This document shows positions 20,991 through 28,626 of a stretch of 64,000 nt of DNA, piece after piece. A program made the translations under genes and the position numbers. Source of the stretch: Geitlerinema sp. BBD 1991-9 (GTDB lineage: Bacteria > Cyanobacteriota > Cyanobacteriia > Cyanobacteriales > Geitlerinemataceae); NCBI GenBank assembly GCA_001657325.1, contig LWRO01000015.1, positions 41,539 to 105,538 of the forward strand, in the 5' to 3' direction. Every line of letters starts with the position of its first letter. The first letter of the stretch is position 1. Under the pieces are notes generated by a model. It had not been told where the DNA came from. It made no database searches and was given only the letters and a program-made list of their open reading frames with translations.

Positions 20991-21142
20991 CCTCCCTTAA
21001 TCCCCCCTTAATCCCCCCTTCACAAGAGGGGAAACTCGCTCCCTCCCCTTCACAAGAGGGGAAACTCGCTCCCTCCCCTTCACAAGAGGGGAAACTCGCT
21101 CCCTCCCCTTCACAAGAGGGGATTAAGGGGGGATTAAGGGGT
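20991..21142. repeat. Palindromic element with 30-bp tandem repeats
   Basis: The gap between the GST and adaptor genes has outer inverted repeats (CCCTTAATCCCCCC repeated at the left, its complement GGATTAAGGGG at the right). They enclose three full copies of a 30-bp unit containing CTTCACAAGAGGGGAAAC and CTCGCTCCCTCC. An RNA through this region would fold strongly, which may uncouple expression of the adaptor from the downstream GST and pump. Confidence 0.85.
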
Positions 21143-21178
21143 GGGTTCAGAAATATTTATGCAGGAGGTCTAATGGAC

Positions 21179-22741
21179 TTAAAAATTCAAAGCCACTAAT
21201 TGCCCTGGTACTAAACGCTGAGTCCTGTTACTCACCACGACTTCGCCGGATTGCAACGTACCGCGCACGAACACGAGATCGCCCTGTTCGTGAATCACTT
21301 CAACCACTCGGCGCTCGATGCGATACACCGACTCGGATGCAGGCGTTTCAGCTTCGATGGGGACGTAGCACGCCCACAACCCCCGATCCGCGCGAACCAG
21401 TGCCGCTGTAGGCAGCCAAAATCCTTCGATCGATTGGGTTTGCGTGAGTTCTAATCGCGCGACGACACCCGGCGCAATTTCGATCGTCGCTGGTGTCTCT
21501 AGCTGCAAGATGACGGTTTGGGTACGTGTCGCCGCATCGACTTCGGGCAAGATCGATCGAATGTCAGCGGAATAGGTTCGATCGCCAACGTTGACGCGAT
21601 GGCGTTCCCCGACATTCAACATCGCCGCTACGTCAGTGGGAACCCCCACCCGCACCTCGGGACGAGTGTTTTCCACCAACCGCACGATCGATTCTCCTTC
21701 TCCAACGACGGTTCCTTCGTCGAGGTAGCGAACGGACACGGTTCCTGAAAAGGGTGCGTCGATCGAGCTTTTACGGCGTTCGATGTCGAGACTGGCAATT
21801 TGTGCGTCGATTTGTTGCACGATCGCAGCTTGTGCGTCGATTTGCTCGATGCGGGTTCCCGTCAGCAATTCGTCAAGCTGGCTGCGAGCAGCGTCTACCC
21901 GTGCGGCTTGTGCGTCGATTTGCTCGACTCGGGTTCCTGTCAGCAATTCGTCGAGTTGTCGGCGAGCGGCGTTCAGTTCGGCTTGCAGCGCATCGGCGGC
22001 GGTGGCGGCTTCGTCGAACTGCTCCCGAGAAACGGCTCCCCCTCGGTACAGTCGCTCGCGGCGGTTGGCTTGCAATTGTGCCAGTTGCAATCGTTCTTCG
22101 ATATTTCGGACGTTGGCGCGGGCGGTATCGATGGTTTCACGGCGCGGCCCGGCTTGGAGTTCTTGCAGGATGGCGGTTTCCTGGGCGAGTACCGCTTGTG
22201 CGGTGGCGATGTCTTCAGTTCTGGGCCCGGCTTCGAGTTCTTGCAGTCGCGCGGTGGCTTGGGCTTTTTGGGCGATGAGTTCCAATCGCTGGCTGTCTAA
22301 ACGACTCGTATCGAGTTGGGCGATCGGCGTTCCTGCTTCGATCGAATCGCCTTCGTTGACGAACAGCGAAACCACGAGTCCCGATCGCTCGAAACTCAGA
22401 TTGCTGGTTCGGGGTGCTTCGATTTCTCCCGTGTAGCTTTGCGAAACCTCATAAGAATTAACGAGATCGACGCGCACGACTTCGACGGGAAGGGCAGAGG
22501 TAACGATGCTGCTGTCAAGAGTGTTCGATCGATCGGTGGTCGATCGACGGATTGCCACAGTTGCAAGTCCTGAGACAAGGACAATTCCGGCAATTGCCCC
22601 GGTTCCGAAACGCTTCCACCGAGAACGTTGTTGTTTGAGTTGTAACTGAGCCGTTTCGACAACATTGATGGTCTGCGTATTGAGATTTGTGTTGAGATCG
22701 GACGGCTCGATCTTGGGTTTTTCGGAGAATTTCTGAGCCAT
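21179..22741 (-). CDS. RND efflux periplasmic adaptor (HlyD/AcrA type)
   Basis: The 520-residue membrane-fusion protein has an N-terminal anchor helix (about 45-63), a split lipoyl/barrel-sandwich domain (GLVVSLFVNEGDSIEAGTPI near 125 and IDAPFSGTVSVRYLDEGTVV near 325), and a long intervening coiled-coil hairpin. The coiled coil contains imperfect tandem repeats of the kind ArSQLDELLTGTRxEQIDAQAA, so its length may vary by slippage. It links the RND pump to an outer-membrane channel. It is the first gene after marR in the same direction, and a palindrome matching one before marR lies 36-48 bp upstream of its ATG. Confidence 0.92.
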   Translation of the reverse strand: MAQKFSEKPKIEPSDLNTNLNTQTINVVETAQLQLKQQRSRWKRFGTGAIAGIVLVSGLATVAIRRSTTDRSNTLDSSIVTSALPVEVVRVDLVNSYEVSQSYTGEIEAPRTSNLSFERSGLVVSLFVNEGDSIEAGTPIAQLDTSRLDSQRLELIAQKAQATARLQELEAGPRTEDIATAQAVLAQETAILQELQAGPRRETIDTARANVRNIEERLQLAQLQANRRERLYRGGAVSREQFDEAATAADALQAELNAARRQLDELLTGTRVEQIDAQAARVDAARSQLDELLTGTRIEQIDAQAAIVQQIDAQIASLDIERRKSSIDAPFSGTVSVRYLDEGTVVGEGESIVRLVENTRPEVRVGVPTDVAAMLNVGERHRVNVGDRTYSADIRSILPEVDAATRTQTVILQLETPATIEIAPGVVARLELTQTQSIEGFWLPTAALVRADRGLWACYVPIEAETPASESVYRIERRVVEVIHEQGDLVFVRGTLQSGEVVVSNRTQRLVPGQLVALNF

Positions 22742-22777
22742 GTCGTTCCTTCTTGAATACTTCTTGAATGCTAATAA

Positions 22778-22789
22778 GTGTATCTACAC
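22778..22789. promoter_or_regulatory. Probable MarR operator before the adaptor gene
   Basis: GTGTATCTACAC is a palindrome with perfect 5-bp arms (GTGTA/TACAC), located 36 bp upstream of the adaptor start. It differs at three positions from the site before marR at 23448-23459. A shared operator suggests that the MarR protein represses both its own gene and the efflux genes. Confidence 0.7.
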
Positions 22790-22830
22790 GTAAAATACAA
22801 AAAAACGATAGATTTTCGATCTCCTTTACG

Positions 22831-22946
22831 ATTTTATTAGTTGCATCTCAATTTCGTAGAAAAACCTCTCCGCCTTCGGCACCTCCCCTTAGCTAGGGGA
22901 GGATGGGTGGGGTTGCGATCTCAAAAGTGAGATGCACCCATTTTAT
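22831..22946. repeat. MITE-like palindromic element, copy 1
   Basis: The ends GCATCTCAATTTCGTAGA and AAAAGTGAGATGCACCC are inverted. The interior contains CTCCGCCTTCGGCACC followed by CTCCCCTTAGCTAGGGGAGG. The sequence ATTTTAT occurs just outside both ends (22831 and 22940), a possible degenerate target duplication. It lies between the adaptor gene and the 3' end of marR. Confidence 0.85.
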
Positions 22947-22951
22947 GGCAT

Positions 22952-23419
22952 CTAATTTTTCGGTTCGTCAATCGCGTGAATTCGATCGACAGCTTCGGAT
23001 AAAGATGTCATCAATTCGCACCAGCGATCTTGTCCGATCGCCTCGACCACTTGGGATTGAGCGTCTTGCCAAAGGGGAAATGCTGCTTTCAAAGCTCGTT
23101 CGCCTTCAGGGGTAATGCTGGCAATCCGTTCGCGTCGATCTCGTCCAGCGGTAATGTCGATCGATCCTTGCTGTTCGAGTAGTTTGAGATTGCGCGTCAG
23201 TGTCGTTCGATCGATCGCCAATTTGTCAGCCAGGGTGTTAATCGTTGAAGGCCCGAGAATCGATATAGCCGCCAACAGGTTGAGTTGGGTAACGCGCAAC
23301 CCCGTCGATTGCATCTTCTCCTCAAAGACCTGCGTGACAACGCGAGAAGCCTTCCGCAAGTGAAAGCAGGTGCAAGTTCGCAGGGCTGCAAGTTCTGCTC
23401 GATCGAGCCGATCTGACAT
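22952..23419 (-). CDS. MarR-family transcriptional regulator
   Basis: The 155-residue protein has the MarR winged-helix fold: QLNLLAAISILGPSTINTLADKLAIDR (residues ~45-71) is helix-turn-helix lead-in and recognition helix, and TAGRDRRERIASITPEGERAL is the wing and following helix. Cysteines at 16 and 18 near the N-terminus could make it redox-sensitive, as in some MarR members (inference). It heads the minus-strand series adaptor, GST, RND pump. Palindromes of the same type lie before this gene and before the adaptor gene, supporting autoregulation and control of efflux. Confidence 0.93.
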   Translation of the reverse strand: MSDRLDRAELAALRTCTCFHLRKASRVVTQVFEEKMQSTGLRVTQLNLLAAISILGPSTINTLADKLAIDRTTLTRNLKLLEQQGSIDITAGRDRRERIASITPEGERALKAAFPLWQDAQSQVVEAIGQDRWCELMTSLSEAVDRIHAIDEPKN

Positions 23420-23506
23420 TGGAGAGAGAGTGACGTCCGTTAATTAAGAGTATATACACGCTTTTTGTGAAACGTCAACTGGCTCGATCGAGCCGATCTG
23501 ACATTG
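23397..23506. repeat. 25-bp direct duplication at the marR 5' end
   Basis: A 25-bp stretch covering the first marR codons (23397-23421, starting GCTCGATCGAGCC and ending GACATTG) is repeated exactly at 23482-23506. The second copy would repeat the first codons of MarR upstream of the true start and brackets the operator at 23448-23459. Confidence 0.85.
23448..23459. promoter_or_regulatory. Probable MarR operator before marR
   Basis: GAGTATATACAC, with arms GAGTA/TACAC (one mismatch in the inverted repeat), lies 29 bp upstream of the marR ATG. It matches the palindrome before the adaptor gene at 22778-22789 in nine of twelve positions. Confidence 0.65.
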
Positions 23507-23507
23507 A

Positions 23508-24049
23508 AGTGTCGTTTTCAACACGAAAAAGGGAGAAGGCATAGAGATCGTCCATCTCCATCTATAGCGAGTCCAATTGAAATGAAAGAACAGCTTGTAC
23601 CCATCAAATGCTATCCCTCTTTTGTTGTTTTAGGAATAAAAACTTCGATCTCAGTTGTTTGATGTTTGTTGAGAAAAGGATTTGAGAAATATTTCAACTT
23701 GAATTCTAAAATTTGTAGGCTTTTAGCCAATGCTATCTCCCAAGTTCACATTTTTCAAGGGTTACGAGATCTTTTCTTGACAAGATTTCACCCCGATTTG
23801 ACGGAAGAGGGATATCACTACTTCCCCGCCACTACCCTCAAGTGAAGGCGATCGCCGGAAGCGGAGGATGTCCGCGATCGAGAAAAGCGGTTGGAATGGG
23901 CGCGACGGTGGGAAGGCTTTATTGGCGATCGCGCTGATTTTGAGAATGCTTCAGATGAGTATTCGGAGTCGCCCGATTTCTTTTTATAGCAACTCACTCA
24001 TAGGATTTTATTCCGCCAATTCAAAAATGAATCCCAACCTTGATTTTTG
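23508..24049. other. Intergenic with a possible gene remnant
   Basis: No complete gene is visible. From about 23850 to a stop at ~23989 on the plus strand, one frame encodes a charged peptide (parts: PEAEDVRDREKRLEWARRWE, GFIGDRADFENASDEY) that reads like the C-terminus of a protein whose upstream part is lost. I cannot name a family. Confidence 0.35.
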
Positions 24050-24331
24050 TCATGCAGTTACAGCAATGATTGTGACGGTAAGGCTCCCCTCTGCCCAAAC
24101 TGAAGTTTTCAGCTTCATTTCACAATCAAAATTTACAACATTCCTGTTTATTCCTGTGACGTTAACTCCTGCTCCGAGAAGCTCTACATTCTCTCCTTCA
24201 AATCCAAAAGATGCGATTGCCGCTACTGCGTTATAAACCTCGCTTGGGAAGGGAGCAGCTAAATCTGAAATTTTTGTTCGTGTAGAAGTAAAGCCAGTAA
24301 TAGTCTCAGTCCAAATATCTGTTTGTGCCAT
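24050..24331 (-). CDS. Hypothetical protein, 93 residues
   Basis: The protein from ATG 24331 begins MAQTDIWTETITGFTSTRTK and ends KTSVWAEGSLTVTIIAVTA. It alternates hydrophobic and polar residues in the pattern of a small beta-sandwich and contains NVTGINRNVVNFDCEMKLK. No signal peptide, membrane segment or catalytic motif is visible. I do not recognise a family. Composition is regular and protein-like, so I think it is real. It is flanked by long AT-rich gaps, as in an accessory region. Confidence 0.5.
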   Translation of the reverse strand: MAQTDIWTETITGFTSTRTKISDLAAPFPSEVYNAVAAIASFGFEGENVELLGAGVNVTGINRNVVNFDCEMKLKTSVWAEGSLTVTIIAVTA

Positions 24332-24785
24332 GAGTTCCCTCGACGATCGAAGATTTTTGTATCCCAAAAAAGTCTGCGTCAGGTTTAGTAACAAAAAACT
24401 CGCAACGAACAATCAATCAAAATGTTAATTATTTTGATTGATTTGATTGGCATAAAAATGCCCCAAATCGTGTTGCAAACCCAACAAAAACATCTTTTCA
24501 GTCGTCAGCTTATCAAGCTCGTTAATTTTTTGTCAGCTTCTAGAAATAAAAGTTTACACACTACTTCATTTTGACTGAATTGGCAAATTCTCACGAAATC
24601 ACTTCTTGACTGATTGGTAAATCTTCATGAAATCACTTCCCATAGAAGCTTTTTGAGAGCGATGGGGATGAGTGAAGTTCAGGAAGGAGGAGGCAAGATT
24701 TAATCGCGCTACCAAAGCTATAGAGGTAACTGACAGATTTAAAACTGTTCAATTTTTCTAACCTGGAAAAATTCGATGCTTTTTT
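24332..24785. other. Intergenic, no gene recognised
   Basis: AT-rich sequence with scattered direct repeats such as TTGACTGAATTGGCAAATTC and TTGACTGATTGGTAAATC near 24570-24620. No convincing open frame is present on either strand. Confidence 0.45.
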
Positions 24786-24828
24786 ACAACTCAAATTCGG
24801 CCTGCTATGGCAGGCCGAATTGAGTTGT
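24786..24828. repeat. Long near-perfect hairpin
   Basis: Arms ACAACTCAAATTCGGCCTGC and its complement, with one unpaired A, enclose a 4-nt loop. A 19-bp stem of this quality is a candidate intrinsic terminator, transposon end or structured RNA. It sits 38 bp from a MITE copy and is not part of it. Confidence 0.8.
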
Positions 24829-24865
24829 AAACAGAGTTGCAGGCTAGACTCCTTACAACACAAAG

Positions 24866-25012
24866 GTTTTATCGGGTGCATCTCAATTTCGTAGAATGAC
24901 CCCTCCGTACCTCGACTGAGCGATCGGAACCCCTCCCCACCTCCCCTCGCTAAGGGGAGGTGCCGAAGGCGGAGGGGTTCCGATCGAAAAAGTGAGATGC
25001 ACCCGTTTTATC
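24866..25012. mobile_element. MITE-like element, copy 2, with 8-bp target duplication
   Basis: The element spans 24874-25004 with inverted ends GGGTGCATCTCA and GTGAGATGCACCC, and an internal palindrome around CTCCCC...GGGGAGGTGCCGAAGG. The 8-bp GTTTTATC lies immediately outside both ends (24866-24873 and 25005-25012), the footprint of a transposition event. It encodes no protein, so movement would depend on a transposase in trans. Confidence 0.88.
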
Positions 25013-25030
25013 CTTATAGGATTTTACGAA

Positions 25031-25453
25031 TCAGTTAGGACTGCTATAGAAGACGACCTGAGCGCCAACAACCAAAACCGCCGCCCAAGAGATTAAGTAA
25101 ATTGGCGTTCGCAGGTAAGGAATTCCGAGGATGTAGACACTGGCATGGAAAATTCTCGCCCAGAAAAAAATTGCCGCCCAAGTCGTGACGAACTCGTTGT
25201 TGGCATCGGTTAAATACGCAGCGAGAACCACTGCAACGAATGCCGGAAGGGTTTCGACCATATTGAGATGGGCCCGTTGCGCTCGTTCTGCCCACACGGG
25301 AATGGGAGGGGCTTCGGCGGGAAATTTGAGACTGGGATAGTTGCTAACAAATGCTGGAATTCCCCAAGCAAAAATGCGGTTTAAAATGTAGGGAATCCAC
25401 AGTAGAACGCAGAGCATTCCACTAGAGGCGAGATAAAACAGAGTTGAGTTCAT
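25031..25453 (-). CDS. MAPEG-family membrane protein
   Basis: The 140-residue protein has the four-helix layout of the MAPEG superfamily (membrane-associated eicosanoid and glutathione metabolism). The signature region RAQRAHLNMVETLPAFVAV lies at residues 58-76, with the His-x3-Glu pair, followed by FFWARIFHASVYILGIPYLR near 95-115. Bacterial members are mostly of unknown substrate; glutathione-dependent detoxification is the usual inference. It lies 99 bp downstream of the peroxiredoxin-like gene on the same strand, so a redox or detoxification unit is plausible. Confidence 0.9.
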   Translation of the reverse strand: MNSTLFYLASSGMLCVLLWIPYILNRIFAWGIPAFVSNYPSLKFPAEAPPIPVWAERAQRAHLNMVETLPAFVAVVLAAYLTDANNEFVTTWAAIFFWARIFHASVYILGIPYLRTPIYLISWAAVLVVGAQVVFYSSPN

Positions 25454-25552
25454 GGTTCCTGTTCCAAATTCGATCGAGGTGCTTCAATCGGCTCGAGAAA
25501 TCTCCGGGTTTGAAGAATTTTTTTGAGGAATTTTCGGTGGGTTATATCGCCT

Positions 25553-26188
25553 TTATTCCCATTCAGTTCCCCGGAAAGGATAGTTTCGGGGAATCACGTA
25601 CTCCAGTCCGCCCAGCAGAAAATCGAAACTCACGCGCGAGAAGGGATGGGTACCGATGTTGGCGAAATACAGGCGATTGTCGGGACGGATGAGAAACAAG
25701 GCGGGTTCGCTAAACAAGGCGGGTTCTCGATCGAAATGTCCTTTGCTCAAATACAGACCCCACCGACGCATATCGTCGATCGTCAAGCCATAGCCAATGG
25801 TTACGTTTTGAATGTTGGCGTTTTCTTGGAATTGTTGCACTCGTTCTTGGGAATCGCCGCTGATGGCGATGGCGTTCACGCCGAGTTTCTCGAACGCTTC
25901 GAGTTTTCGATCGAGATCGCTGATGTACTGTTGGCAAACGGGACAGTGCAAACCCCGATAAAACACGACCATCGTGTAGTGTTCGGGGGTTTGTTCGCTC
26001 AGTTTCCAGGTGCTTCCGTCCAAGGTTTTGACTTCCAACACGGGTGCTGGAGTTCCGACGAGCAGCTTAGGGGAAGTGGTGCGTTCGGTTTGAATCATCG
26101 TTGTTGCGTCTGTCGTTGCGTCTAATAAAGGTGTTGCGTTGAGAGGGATTGCGTTAACAACGTTATGTTTCGGTTCCCTGTCTTCCAT
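25553..26188 (-). CDS. Peroxiredoxin-like (AhpC/TSA) protein
   Basis: A thioredoxin-fold protein of about 211 residues with the core TPAPVLEVKTLDGSTWKLSE, then MVVFYRGLHCPVCQQYI (a CPVC redox pair where classical peroxiredoxins have PxxxTxxC), IAISGDSQERVQQF, and the ending LLGGLEYVIPRNYPFRG. This is the peroxiredoxin-like group often found beside LysR or MAPEG genes. It probably reduces peroxides or disulfides in the cytoplasm. ATG 26188 is chosen; ATG 26098 just before the conserved part is possible and would remove 30 low-complexity residues. It is divergent from a LysR gene. Confidence 0.87.
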   Translation of the reverse strand: MEDREPKHNVVNAIPLNATPLLDATTDATTMIQTERTTSPKLLVGTPAPVLEVKTLDGSTWKLSEQTPEHYTMVVFYRGLHCPVCQQYISDLDRKLEAFEKLGVNAIAISGDSQERVQQFQENANIQNVTIGYGLTIDDMRRWGLYLSKGHFDREPALFSEPALFLIRPDNRLYFANIGTHPFSRVSFDFLLGGLEYVIPRNYPFRGTEWE

Positions 26189-26255
26189 GGTGTGGCACGC
26201 TAAACTATTGAGCAAGACTATTTTTTAGATAGAAACTATAAAAATTATCAATAGT

Positions 26256-27128
26256 ATGGATCTCTACCAAGTGCGATATTTCCTGACGATCGCGGAAACC
26301 GGAAACTTTTCTCGAGCCGCCGAGCGACTTTACCTGTCGCAACCGTCCCTCTCCACGGGGATTAAGAAGTTGGAGCAAGAGTTAGGCGTGACGTTGTTCG
26401 AGCGGGGGGGACGGCGTACTGTACTGACGCCAGCAGGTCGATCGTTTTTGGAGAAGGCGAAGGCGATCGAGGCGCAGTATCGAGCGGCGGTACAGGAGTT
26501 GAAGGGATTTCGCGACGCGCCGACGTTGCGGGTGGGGGTTCTGAGTACGATGCGAGTGGCGGAGTTGGCGGATTTAGTCAGTACGTTTCAGCAGCATCAT
26601 CCGAACGTGACGATCGAGCTTCACGACAACACCTCAGAGAAACTGCGGGATTGGTTGGAACGGGGGAACATCGACGTGGCGTTGACGGTGTTGAACGATC
26701 GAGATAATCCACAGACGTCTGTGGCACTATTCCAACAACCCTTACGATTGGCGGTTCCACGACAACATCCTTTCGCGCAACGTGCTTCGGTTCGCTTGGC
26801 GGAACTCGACGGACAACCGTTTATCGATCGAGTGAATTGCGAGTTTTTTCAGCGAGAGTGCCAAATTTTAGAAGCTGAGAACGTTCGTCCGAAAGTGGTG
26901 TATCGCGCCAGTCATGAAGAATGGGTGATTGCGTTAATTAGCGCTGGATTGGGACTGAGTATTATGCCGTATTGGTGTGGACTAGCGGAAGTGGTTTATA
27001 TTCCGATTTCCGATTTGGACTTTCGGCGATCGATCGGGATGAAGTGGCGGCTTCAAAATCAATCTGAGTGGGTCGATCGATTTTGCCGTTTTGCTGCGAG
27101 TCACCGCTGGGAGTCGATGGATACGTGA
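26256..27128 (+). CDS. LysR-family transcriptional regulator
   Basis: A full-length LysR protein of 290 residues. The N-terminal helix-turn-helix reads MDLYQVRYFLTIAETGNFSRAAERLY and LSQPSLSTGIKKLEQELGV (residues 1-45), followed by the two-lobed effector domain. It contains Cys residues near 190 and 197 (NCEFFQRECQ), spaced like the reactive pair of OxyR-type sensors, which could make it peroxide-responsive (inference). It is divergent from the peroxiredoxin-like gene with only 67 bp between starts, the classical LysR arrangement, so it very likely controls that gene and itself. Confidence 0.94.
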   Translation: MDLYQVRYFLTIAETGNFSRAAERLYLSQPSLSTGIKKLEQELGVTLFERGGRRTVLTPAGRSFLEKAKAIEAQYRAAVQELKGFRDAPTLRVGVLSTMRVAELADLVSTFQQHHPNVTIELHDNTSEKLRDWLERGNIDVALTVLNDRDNPQTSVALFQQPLRLAVPRQHPFAQRASVRLAELDGQPFIDRVNCEFFQRECQILEAENVRPKVVYRASHEEWVIALISAGLGLSIMPYWCGLAEVVYIPISDLDFRRSIGMKWRLQNQSEWVDRFCRFAASHRWESMDT

Positions 27129-27192
27129 GATGTGTTGAGGTTGGAACCTTTTGCAGGGTAGTGTGAAAAGCTCGATCGAGTCGTTACGATGA

Positions 27193-27366
27193 CTAATTCA
27201 TGCTGGTAAGGACTTGTTTGAGTGATTCGGCTCGTTCGACGATCGTAAAGTAACGGTTTGGATATAAATCGCCTTCTTCCGACTCATCAATAACTCGAAT
27301 CATGTGATGCAGGATAGCTTGAGGATCTGGTAAGACTCTATAAACTTTGCAGGCTTCCAACGGCAC
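27193..27366 (-). CDS. Small cyanobacterial protein or its remnant
   Basis: From a GTG at 27366 a 57-residue frame encodes ACKVYRVLPDPQAILHHMIR, then VIDESEEGDLYPNRYF, and ends VLTSMN. The pattern CKVYRxLPDxxA...IRVIDESGEDYLYP resembles short proteins of unknown function that I recall from many cyanobacteria. The frame stays open upstream for another 15 codons but without a start, so either GTG is the true start or the 5' end has been lost. A dispersed repeat begins 75 bp upstream of it. Confidence 0.5.
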   Translation of the reverse strand: MPLEACKVYRVLPDPQAILHHMIRVIDESEEGDLYPNRYFTIVERAESLKQVLTSMN

Positions 27367-27440
27367 GGGATAGTCTTGGTTGGCTTCTGTTGGACTTAGG
27401 GTGATCGGTGGAGTTTATGAACTCCAAAACCCTTGGCATA

Positions 27441-27526
27441 GGGTCGAACGGACGTTCGACCCTACAACAATATTGGTATCGTAAGCAACTAAATTACACC
27501 GCAATTCCAAGAGATCCCAAAATTTT
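27441..27526. repeat. 86-bp dispersed repeat, copy A
   Basis: This stretch, starting GGGTCGAACGGACGTTCG and containing ACAATATTGGTATCGTAAGC, is repeated with about 85% identity and no gaps at 49998-50083. The first 22 bases form an imperfect palindrome (GGGTCGAACG/CGTTCGACCC). It encodes nothing recognisable. Confidence 0.88.
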
Positions 27527-27590
27527 TAATCTCGATCTCTTTTCTTCCGATCGCGTGAGCTTCACCGGCCGTTTCTATTTTGTCAAACAA

Positions 27591-28034
27591 TTACAACCAA
27601 CGTCTTGTTTTTAATTTGTACGCTGCATACTGTTCGCCAAATTTCTTGGACATCGCGGCTTCTTCAAACTGAATGTACCATCGATCGGTTACGATAAAAA
27701 ATCCAATAACAACAACGAGTGACAAAAAATTTCCCAGTATAATAGCGACACCCAGCAGAGCTATCAGAAAACCAAGATACATTGGATTTCGACTCATTTG
27801 ATAGAGACCATCTGTTACCAATATATCTGGATCGTTAAATGTCTCGATATTCGTACCCGTTTTTTCAAAAATATCTGAACCGTGCTTAGCAATTCCCAAC
27901 CCAAGTATAAAAGGTAGGATGCCAATTAAGTCAATTGGAAGTGTCAAAAACTGCATTCTTGGAAACACCAAGCGAAGCCCCACCATGATGGCGATGCAGA
28001 TAACAAATAAAACGGGGGGTATGATTTTCTTCAT
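27591..28034 (-). CDS. Isoprenylcysteine methyltransferase-like membrane protein
   Basis: A 147-residue integral membrane protein with four to five hydrophobic helices and the C-terminal ICMT/PEMT signature: LYQMSRNPMYLGFLIALLG (residues ~76-94), and later QFEEAAMSKKFGEQYAAYKLKTRRWL with the Glu-Glu and Arg-Arg pairs that bind SAM. Bacterial members methylate small hydrophobic or phospholipid substrates, not prenylated proteins; the substrate here is unknown. It stands alone, with a CRISPR remnant 290 bp upstream. Confidence 0.88.
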   Translation of the reverse strand: MKKIIPPVLFVICIAIMVGLRLVFPRMQFLTLPIDLIGILPFILGLGIAKHGSDIFEKTGTNIETFNDPDILVTDGLYQMSRNPMYLGFLIALLGVAIILGNFLSLVVVIGFFIVTDRWYIQFEEAAMSKKFGEQYAAYKLKTRRWL

Positions 28035-28320
28035 TCCTTTTGTCCTCTCTTTGCTGAACGCTACGAATGAGCTTGTGTGAACTGTACTTCGCTTGAACGA
28101 TCGGTCACTATTATAGGAAGCTCAACTTGCCTCGATTTGTTAATTTAGAGCTTGTTTTTTTCACGATCTCACAAACCATTGATCGTGTTCTAGATTTCCT
28201 TGATTTCTCTACATGTAATGAAGTTCAAGCTGTTTTCTTATCTTTACAGAAAAAAGAAAAAAATACCATCAATTTTGTTCGATCTTATCTTTATCTTAGC
28301 TCTCGTCTTTATCTTAGCTT
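28035..28320. other. AT-rich region flanking the CRISPR array
   Basis: No gene is visible. The stretch is AT-rich, with an imperfect direct repeat of TCTTTATCTTAGCT at 28281-28320 directly before the first CRISPR repeat. It could be the leader of the array, or the degraded outer part of a longer one. Confidence 0.4.
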
Positions 28321-28578
28321 GTTTTCGTTCCCTTGCGGGGAAAAGGTCGGAAAAAACCCAGAGCTATAAAAATGTACTTGTCCCGATAATTGCTTTGTTT
28401 CCGTCCCCTTGCGGGAAAAAGTTGAAAAAAAACTCCAACAATATTACCCCAAAAAACGAGAAAATTCTTGAGTTTCCGTCCCCTTGCGGGAAAAAGGTCA
28501 AAAAAAAACGAAATTTGACAAATGCTAAAAGATAACTGAATTGTTTCTGTCCCCTTGTGGGGAAAAGGTTGAAAAAAC
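28321..28578 (+). CRISPR. Short degenerate CRISPR array, four repeats
   Basis: Four repeats of about 36-37 bp start at 28321, 28397, 28472 and 28543. Each has the form GTTTCYGTCCCCTTGCGGG followed by RAAAAGGTYGAAAAAAC, and they are separated by unrelated spacers of about 33-39 bp. The core CCCCTTGCGGGG can fold into a small hairpin. Each repeat differs from the others at several positions, which points to decay. No complete effector or adaptation operon is present; a truncated cas2, a cas6 fragment and an intact cas6 lie within 5 kb. Confidence 0.85.
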
Positions 28579-28626
28579 AGGAAGTCGGCTACCAATCGTA
28601 TAGTATCCTATTTAGGATCGCTACAG

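Noticed and set aside
24633..24881. An 82-codon minus-strand frame.
   Set aside because: It runs through the long hairpin and into the MITE end, with Ser/Leu/Cys-rich content and no start signal.
28127..28535. Lysine-rich open frames across the CRISPR array.
   Set aside because: They are translations of repeat and spacer DNA; the repeat structure explains the sequence better.
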